Assembly (NCBI RefSeq): GCF_000719705.1
Contig: NZ_JOHO01000014.1
Span: 1-64,000 of the forward strand
Length of the DNA stretch: 64,000 bases
Direction: 5' to 3'
Source of the DNA: Streptomyces sp. NRRL S-350
GTDB taxonomy: Bacteria > Actinomycetota > Actinomycetes > Streptomycetales > Streptomycetaceae
Part shown: positions 58,897-64,000 of the stretch, piece after piece
Layout: each line of letters opens with the position of its first letter
How positions within the stretch are numbered: position 1 is the first letter of the stretch
Program-made: the position numbers and the translations under genes
Notes under the pieces: model-generated
What the model was told of the DNA's origin: nothing
Seen by the model: only the letters and a program-made list of their open reading frames with translations
Databases searched by the model: none

Positions 58897-61481
58897 CGAA
58901 CGGACTCGCGCGCTCCTCGGTGCGCTTTCGCCCCGCCTCCTTCGCGGGCACCCTCGTCGCCCTGCTGCTGGGCGCCGCCGTCGTCGTGGCCTGCGGCGTC
59001 CTGCTGCAGACCGGCCTGACCGCGAGCCTCAAACCGGCGCGGTACGCCGACGCGCCCGTCGTGGTGGCGGCCGAGCAGACGGTGAAGGTCGACAAGAAGG
59101 TCGGAGAGGACACCGAGACCCAGGAGCAGGCCACCCCGGAACGCGCCCGGACGGACGCCGCGCTGGTGGGTCGGCTGGCCGCCCTGCCCGGGGTCGCCGC
59201 CGCCCGGCCGGACACCGGCTTCCCGCTGCCCGCCTCAGCGTCGGCCCCGGCACTGACCGGCAGGGGATACGCCGCGCTCGGCATCGCAGGACCGGCCGAC
59301 AAGCTGGTCGAGGGCCGTGCCCCCGGCACGAACGAGGTGGTGCTCGACGCCGACACCGCGCGTGCAGCCCACCTCGCGCCCGGCGCGAACCTCACCCTCA
59401 CCGCGCCCGGCGGTACCGCCAACTACCGGGTCTCCGGCCTCGCCGCCGCCCAGTCCGCAGGCCCGACCGCCTGGTTCGCCGACGCCACCGCCGACCGCAT
59501 CTCCGGCCACCCCGGCCGGGTCGACGCCATCGCCGTCCAACCGCGGGAGGGCGTGAGCACCGCCGAGCTCGCCACCCAGGTCCGCCGGGCCGTCGCCGAC
59601 GCCGCCACGGCCCAGGGCGGCGACGCAAAAGCCCGGACCGGAGGATCCGAGGCCCGCGCCGGAACCATCGAGGTCTACACCGGTGACGGCCGCGGCACCG
59701 TCGAACACCCCGCCCTCGGCGAGGCCCGGACCATGCTGATGGCCATCGGCGGCACCTTCGGCGGCTACGCCACCATGACCGCGATCTTCGTGGTCATGAG
59801 CACCGTCGCCCTCGCCACCGGTCAGCGCGCCCGCGAGTTCGCCCTCCTGCGCGCCATCGGGGCCACCCCCCGCCAGATCCGCCGCACCATCGCCGCCGAG
59901 GCGATGCTCGTCGCACCCCTCGCCGCCGCGCTCGGCATCCTGCCCGGACTCGCCCTCGCCCGCTGGTGGTTCCACCAACTGGTCACACGCGGCGCCGTCC
60001 CCGAGGGCATCCGCCTCGACGTCGGCCCGCTCCCGATGCTCGCGGCCGTCCTCACCTGCACCCTCGCCGCGCTGACCGCCGGCTTCCTGGCCGCCCGCCG
60101 GCCGTCCAGGCTCCGCGCCGGCCAGGCACTCGGCGAGGCCGCCGTCGAGGCGCCCCGCCCGGGCAAGGGGCGCACCGTCTTCGGTCTGGTCTTCGCCGCC
60201 GGCGGCATCGTGGTCGCCGCCGTAGCCGCCGCCCTGGACGGCGCCAAGGCCGCCCAGACCGCGCTCGGCGTCGTCATGTGCTTCATGATGGCCGTCGCCC
60301 TGCTCGGCCCCTGGGTGGCCCGGATCGCCGCCGCCGTGCTCGGCGCCCCGCTGAGGGCCGGCGGCGCACCCGGTTCACTCGCCGCCGACAACACCCGCGC
60401 CAACGCCCGTCGCCTCGCCTCCGCGATCACCCCGATCGTCCTGGTCACCGCTTTCTGCGGCACCCTGCTGATCCTCCAGAGCACCCTGAGCCACACCGCC
60501 GGCGAGAACGTCCGGGCAGGCGTCACCGCCGACCACGTCATCGGCGCCACCGGCCCCGGCCTGGCCGCCGGGACCGCCGAGCGGGCGGCCAAGGTGCCGG
60601 GCGTGGACACCGCCGTCGGCCTGCTGCGCACCGGCCTCGTCTACCGGACCGGCAGCGACCTGGGCTCCGCCCCCGCGCTCGGCGTCGACGGGGACCCGGC
60701 CCGGCTGCCCAAGGTGCTGGACCTCGACGTGCGCAGTGGCGCGCTCGCCGACCTCGGCCGCGCCACCGACACCGTCGCACTGAGCACCAGCCTCGCCGAC
60801 GCCCTGGACGCGAAAGTCGGCCGGCGGGTCTCGCTGCGGCTCGGCGACGGCACCGCCGTCCAGCCCACCGTGGTCGCCGTGTACGACCGTGGACTCGGCG
60901 TCGGCCAGGCGCTGCTGCCCCGGGCGGCCGTGGCCGAGCACGTCACCACCGGGTACGACAGCCAGGTGCTGGTCGCCGACGCGCCGGGCGCCGACCGTGC
61001 GGCGGTGGCCGCCGGGCTCGGCGCGCTGGGCGGGGCGAGCGTGACCGACCGGGCCGGGTTCGTCGCCGAGTCCGACAAGGCCATGGAGCTCAGCGGCTGG
61101 GCCAACACCGTGATGGCCGGCGTGCTCGGCGGGTTCGCCGCCGTCAGCGCCGCCAACACCCTGGTGATGACGGTGCTGGACCGCCGCCGCGAGGTCGCGC
61201 TGCTGCGACTGGCCGGCACCACCCGGCGCCAGGTGCGCGGCATGATGCGCTGGGAGGCGCTGCTGGTCGCGGCGACCGGGCTCGGGGTCGGCGCGGTGAT
61301 CGCCTGGATCACGCTGGTGCCGGTCGCCCGGGGCGTCGCCAACGCCTCACCGTACGTCCCGCCGCTGCTCGCTCTCCCGCTGGCCGCCGGAGCCGTGCTG
61401 CTCTGCCTCGGTGCGACCGGGCTCCCGGTCCGCTCGCTGCTGCGCACCCGGCCGGTGGCACTGGGGGCGGCGCGACAGTAG
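58893..61481 (+). CDS. ABC transporter permease, FtsX/MacB type
   Basis: An 862-aa permease with FtsX-like halves. The N-terminal helix (VALLLGAAVVVACGVLL) precedes a large outside domain (about 45-265), then three helices with the FtsX coupling motif (REFALLRAIGATPRQIRRTI), a middle helix block, a second outside domain (about 535-700) and a final set with REVALLRLAGTTRRQVRGMM. Substrate unknown; the family often exports lipopeptides, antibiotics or envelope material. Coupled to the ATPase by ATGA. Confidence 0.93.
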   Translation: MTNGLARSSVRFRPASFAGTLVALLLGAAVVVACGVLLQTGLTASLKPARYADAPVVVAAEQTVKVDKKVGEDTETQEQATPERARTDAALVGRLAALPGVAAARPDTGFPLPASASAPALTGRGYAALGIAGPADKLVEGRAPGTNEVVLDADTARAAHLAPGANLTLTAPGGTANYRVSGLAAAQSAGPTAWFADATADRISGHPGRVDAIAVQPREGVSTAELATQVRRAVADAATAQGGDAKARTGGSEARAGTIEVYTGDGRGTVEHPALGEARTMLMAIGGTFGGYATMTAIFVVMSTVALATGQRAREFALLRAIGATPRQIRRTIAAEAMLVAPLAAALGILPGLALARWWFHQLVTRGAVPEGIRLDVGPLPMLAAVLTCTLAALTAGFLAARRPSRLRAGQALGEAAVEAPRPGKGRTVFGLVFAAGGIVVAAVAAALDGAKAAQTALGVVMCFMMAVALLGPWVARIAAAVLGAPLRAGGAPGSLAADNTRANARRLASAITPIVLVTAFCGTLLILQSTLSHTAGENVRAGVTADHVIGATGPGLAAGTAERAAKVPGVDTAVGLLRTGLVYRTGSDLGSAPALGVDGDPARLPKVLDLDVRSGALADLGRATDTVALSTSLADALDAKVGRRVSLRLGDGTAVQPTVVAVYDRGLGVGQALLPRAAVAEHVTTGYDSQVLVADAPGADRAAVAAGLGALGGASVTDRAGFVAESDKAMELSGWANTVMAGVLGGFAAVSAANTLVMTVLDRRREVALLRLAGTTRRQVRGMMRWEALLVAATGLGVGAVIAWITLVPVARGVANASPYVPPLLALPLAAGAVLLCLGATGLPVRSLLRTRPVALGAARQ

Positions 61482-61503
61482 CCGGGCAGGATATGTGAGC
61501 GGA

Positions 61504-61548
61504 TCATGACGTGGCCCCCTGAGTGGAACTCACGGGGCCACGTCATGA
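61504..61548. terminator. Terminator hairpin after ABC exporter
   Basis: 15-bp perfect arms TCATGACGTGGCCCC and GGGGCCACGTCATGA enclose a 15-nt loop that itself holds a small TGAGT-ACTCA hairpin. It lies 22 bp after the permease stop. Confidence 0.8.
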
Positions 61549-61573
61549 GTCGGGCTGATGGGATTGCTGTCCG

Positions 61574-61616
61574 ATGAACCGGGCTCATGGTGTTCGGCGC
61601 CATGAGCCCGGTTCAT
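61574..61616. repeat. Second long hairpin with ATGAACCGGGCTCATGG arm
   Basis: 17-bp arms at 61574-61590 and 61600-61616 pair perfectly around a 9-nt loop. The GGGCTCAT core recurs nearby (61634-61642, around 61768 and 61794), sometimes as CTCATGAG palindromes. Confidence 0.7.
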
Positions 61617-61905
61617 GTGTGGCTCGATGAGTGGGGCTCATGGCCCTTCCCATGAGGTGCTCGCATGAGGCGCACCGGGACAGCACCTCATGAGGCCCAC
61701 CGGAACAGGACCTCCCGAGGCCCACCAGCACAGCACCTCCGGTGGTGCCATGGGGATGCCGGGCGAGAAGCTCATGAGCCGCACTGCGGAGAAGCTCATG
61801 AGGGTCGCCCTCGAAGCCCGCTCAAGGGCATCCCTCGTCCGGGTGACAAAGCCGGGCCCAGCAGGCGCAATGGAGGAACGGGTCCACCCAAATGCCTTTA
61901 CTGGA

Positions 61906-61934
61906 GCTGATCGTGATGTCCGATCAGCTACGCT
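61906..61934 (+). promoter_or_regulatory. Operator abutting -10 box, multicopper oxidase operon
   Basis: GCTGATCG and CGATCAGC (61906-61913 and 61921-61928) form an inverted repeat with 7-bp gap, directly touching a TACGCT -10 box (61929-61934). The first gene starts 40 bp later. Confidence 0.65.
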
Positions 61935-61974
61935 CTCGCCCGCCCCCGACCGCCGAAGCAGAGAGTAGCCCGAC

Positions 61975-62448
61975 ATGAGCAGTCCCCCTGCCGCCCCTGC
62001 GCCCCGCTGGCCGCTGATCCTGCTGCGCACCACCGCCACCGCGCTCGCCCTGCTGGCGATGGTCCAGGTCATGCTGGCCGGCAGCTTCCTCAACGGCACC
62101 TACGACTCCCTGAAGGACCACGAGGGCAACGCGATGACGCTGGCCACCGTGGTGGTGCTCCAGCTCGCGGTGGCTGTGGCGGTCCGGCGGCCCGGCCGGG
62201 GACCGCTCTGGCCGCTGTGGACCACCGCCCTGCTCACCGTCGCGGTCATCGGCCAGATCGCCGCCGGCTACGCCCGGTCGCTCGGCGTCCACGTCACCCT
62301 CGGCGTGCTGCTGGTCAGCGGCATCCTGTACGGCCTGGTCGGCGCCTGGCGGCTGCCGCTGCCCGCCCGCTCGGCGCAGTACGAGGCGGGCCCGGAAGGC
62401 AGCGGTCGACTTCCGCGCCCCGGTGGGCCGGTGGAGGTGTCCAAGTGA
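61975..62448 (+). CDS. Small integral membrane protein linked to multicopper oxidase
   Basis: A 157-aa protein with about four hydrophobic helices (WPLILLRTTATALALLAMVQVML; LATVVVLQLAVAVAV; LWTTALLTVAVIGQIAAGYA; VTLGVLLVSGILYGLVGAW) and a charged C-terminus. No catalytic motif or metal site is visible. ATG 61975. Its stop overlaps the multicopper oxidase start (GTGA, 62445-62448), so the two are coupled; it may help membrane localisation, electron flow or copper supply. Confidence 0.8.
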   Translation: MSSPPAAPAPRWPLILLRTTATALALLAMVQVMLAGSFLNGTYDSLKDHEGNAMTLATVVVLQLAVAVAVRRPGRGPLWPLWTTALLTVAVIGQIAAGYARSLGVHVTLGVLLVSGILYGLVGAWRLPLPARSAQYEAGPEGSGRLPRPGGPVEVSK

Positions 62449-64000
62449 ACCGACGCCGGTTCCTGGGCCTCGGGGCCTCCGTCCTCGGTGCGGGCGCGGT
62501 GGTCGCCGTCGCCGCCCCCTCGGCCGCCCGGTTGTTCGCCGAGGGCCGCCCCGGCCGCATGCTGGCCAGCGAACTCGACCTGCCCGAGGCCTTCCGGGTG
62601 CCGCTGCCGGTGCCGCCCGTGCTGCAGCCCGTGCGCACCGACGGGGCCACCGACTACTTCGAGATCACCCAGCAGGTCGCCAAGCTGGAGATCCTTCCCG
62701 GTGTGAAGACCGAGGCCTGGACGTACGGCGGCAGCTTCCCGGGCCCGACGGTGGTCACCCGGTCCGGGCGGACGGCCGTGGTCAAGCACCGCAACGAACT
62801 GCCGGTAGCCTCCGTGACCCACCTCCACGGCGGGCACACCCCGGCGGACAGCGACGGCTACCCGGTCGACCTCCTGCTGCCGGTGGGGGCCTCGGCGGGC
62901 GCCGCCCCCGGTGCGGCCGGCACGCAGGGCGCGGCAGGCATGGAGGGAATGCCGGGAATGCAGGGAATGCCGGGGATGCGGCCCGCCGCCGGCCGGGACG
63001 TCGTCGGCGAGCGCAGCTACACCTATCCGGGCAAGCAGCGCGCCGCCACCCTCTGGTACCACGACCACCGGATGGGCTTCACCGGCCCCGGTGTCTGGCA
63101 CGGGCTGGCCGGCTTCCACCTCGTCCAGGACGACGCGGAGGCCGCCCTGCCGCTGCCGCGCGGCGAGCGCGACCTGCCGCTCATGATCGCCGACCGGTCC
63201 TTCGCCGCCGACGGCTCCTTCCGGTACCCCGCCGCCGACCCCACGCTCGCCCGGCCCGGCGTCACCGACGCCTACGCCAACGGTGTGCTCGGCGACGTCA
63301 TCCTGGTCAACGGCGCCCCCTGGCCCCGGCTGGACGTCGACCGGGCCCGCTACCGGCTGCGCCTGCTCAACGCCTCCAACGCCCGCCTCTACCGGCTCGA
63401 ACTCGACCCGCAGCCCTCCGGCGGCGACGCCCTGGTGCAGATCGGCTCCGACGGCGGACTGCTCGCCGCGCCGGTCGCCCACGACGGGATCGAGATCGCC
63501 CCCGCGGAACGCTTCGACGTCGTCGTCGACTTCTCCCGCTACGAGCCCGGCACCCAGGTGCGCCTGGTCAACCGCTTCGGAAGTGGCCGGACGGCGGAGG
63601 TGATGCGCTTCGACGTGTCCTCCAAGCAGGTGCAGGACGACACGTCGGTGCCCGACAAGCTCGTCACCGTCGAGGCCCTCGACCCGTCCGCCGTCGTCGC
63701 CACCCGCGACTTCTCGTTCCGCCGCAGCCGCAGCGACGGCTGGACCGTCAACGGCAACCCCTACCAGCCCGGCCAGAGCATCGCCACGGCCGCCCTCGGA
63801 ACCGTCGAGCGCTGGCGCTTCTCGACCGACCTGCACCACCCCGTGCACGTCCACCTGGACCACTTCCAGGTGGCCAGCCGCAACGGCGCGGCCCCGGGCC
63901 CGTACGACGCGGGCTGGAAGGACACCGTGGACCTGCGCCCGGCCGAGGCGGTGGAGGTGCTGGTGCGCTTCACCGACTACGCGGGGACGTACATGCTGCA
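62445..64000 (+). CDS. Multicopper oxidase, Tat-exported, 3' end beyond window
   Basis: Oxidises Cu(I) or phenolic substrates while reducing oxygen to water. The GTG at 62445 overlaps the previous stop. A Tat leader starts NRRRFLGLG. Copper ligands appear in HLHGGH and WYHDHRMG (type 2/3) and in HHPVHVHLDHF; the final HCH-type cluster lies beyond the window edge. An inserted Met-rich stretch (GMEGMPGMQGMPGM, residues about 164-178) resembles copper-binding Met segments in cuprous oxidases. CotA/phenoxazinone-synthase-like overall. About 518 codons are present. Confidence 0.92.
   Translation, partial: MNRRRFLGLGASVLGAGAVVAVAAPSAARLFAEGRPGRMLASELDLPEAFRVPLPVPPVLQPVRTDGATDYFEITQQVAKLEILPGVKTEAWTYGGSFPGPTVVTRSGRTAVVKHRNELPVASVTHLHGGHTPADSDGYPVDLLLPVGASAGAAPGAAGTQGAAGMEGMPGMQGMPGMRPAAGRDVVGERSYTYPGKQRAATLWYHDHRMGFTGPGVWHGLAGFHLVQDDAEAALPLPRGERDLPLMIADRSFAADGSFRYPAADPTLARPGVTDAYANGVLGDVILVNGAPWPRLDVDRARYRLRLLNASNARLYRLELDPQPSGGDALVQIGSDGGLLAAPVAHDGIEIAPAERFDVVVDFSRYEPGTQVRLVNRFGSGRTAEVMRFDVSSKQVQDDTSVPDKLVTVEALDPSAVVATRDFSFRRSRSDGWTVNGNPYQPGQSIATAALGTVERWRFSTDLHHPVHVHLDHFQVASRNGAAPGPYDAGWKDTVDLRPAEAVEVLVRFTDYAGTYML

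Larger units (their letters stand above)
61482..61974. other. Spacer with a cluster of ATGAGC hairpins and repeats
   Basis: No gene. Contains the terminator, a second 17-bp-arm hairpin (61574-61616) and further CTCATGAG-type motifs to about 61830, plus a promoter/operator at 61906-61934. Confidence 0.6.

Overview
The window is high-GC DNA with strong third-position GC bias, GTG starts, -10 boxes of the TAnnnT type, actinobacterial-type GAPDH and FdhD, and a DasR-like operator in front of a chitinase. This points to a Streptomyces or Kitasatospora relative. No rRNA, tRNA, CRISPR array or intact insertion sequence was seen.

Layout. (1) 1-12.1 kb is a plant-polysaccharide region: a GH54 alpha-L-arabinofuranosidase (partial) divergent from a GH127 beta-L-arabinofuranosidase with matching LacI-type palindromes, a PhyH dioxygenase/AraC pair, a secreted beta-helix protein with F5/8C and ricin-type domains, a FadR-type GntR regulator and an SGNH hydrolase. 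A palindrome with arms ATGAGTA/TACTCAT lies upstream of both the beta-helix gene and gntR. (2) 12.4-31.9 kb is a defence island. A leftward operon with four-base overlaps encodes a 1592-aa sacsin-like ATPase/SF2 helicase, a UvrD-like helicase, DrmA and DrmB. A divergent rightward operon encodes an XRE-HTH/GHKL ATPase, an unknown protein and a DUF6339-like protein. A C5-cytosine methyltransferase with Vsr closes one end and a C5-methyltransferase homologue without the catalytic PCQ motif closes the other. It shares the DrmA/DrmB core with DISARM, but the rest differs. (3) 32-39.7 kb holds an APC permease, YtcJ-like amidohydrolase, TetR, XRE-cupin regulator, EamA exporter and ATP-grasp enzyme. 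(4) 40-44.4 kb holds a WXG100-like protein, a large helical protein ending in a papain/calpain-like protease domain, a small unknown, a membrane-anchored chagasin-like inhibitor and a YhgE/DUF3533 membrane protein. (5) 44.4-49.7 kb is housekeeping-like: FdhD, GreA-like factor, GAPDH, a broken ECF sigma gene and a lipoprotein. (6) 49.7-54 kb is gene-poor: an IS5-type transposase remnant, a lipoprotein and a DasR-type GH18 chitinase. (7) 54-64 kb holds a LysR/EamA pair, a GNAT plus class IV aminotransferase, a MacB-type ABC exporter, a cluster of ATGAGC hairpins, and a small membrane protein coupled to a multicopper oxidase cut by the window end.

The two most promising candidates for undescribed biology are the protease/chagasin-like locus (40.0-42.8 kb), which looks like a secreted cysteine protease with a dedicated inhibitor, and the DrmAB island with two GHKL-type ATPases and a catalytically degenerate methyltransferase. 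Intergenic spacers also carry many degenerate short tandem repeats with periods of 7, 9, 10, 12, 14, 19 and 30 bp.
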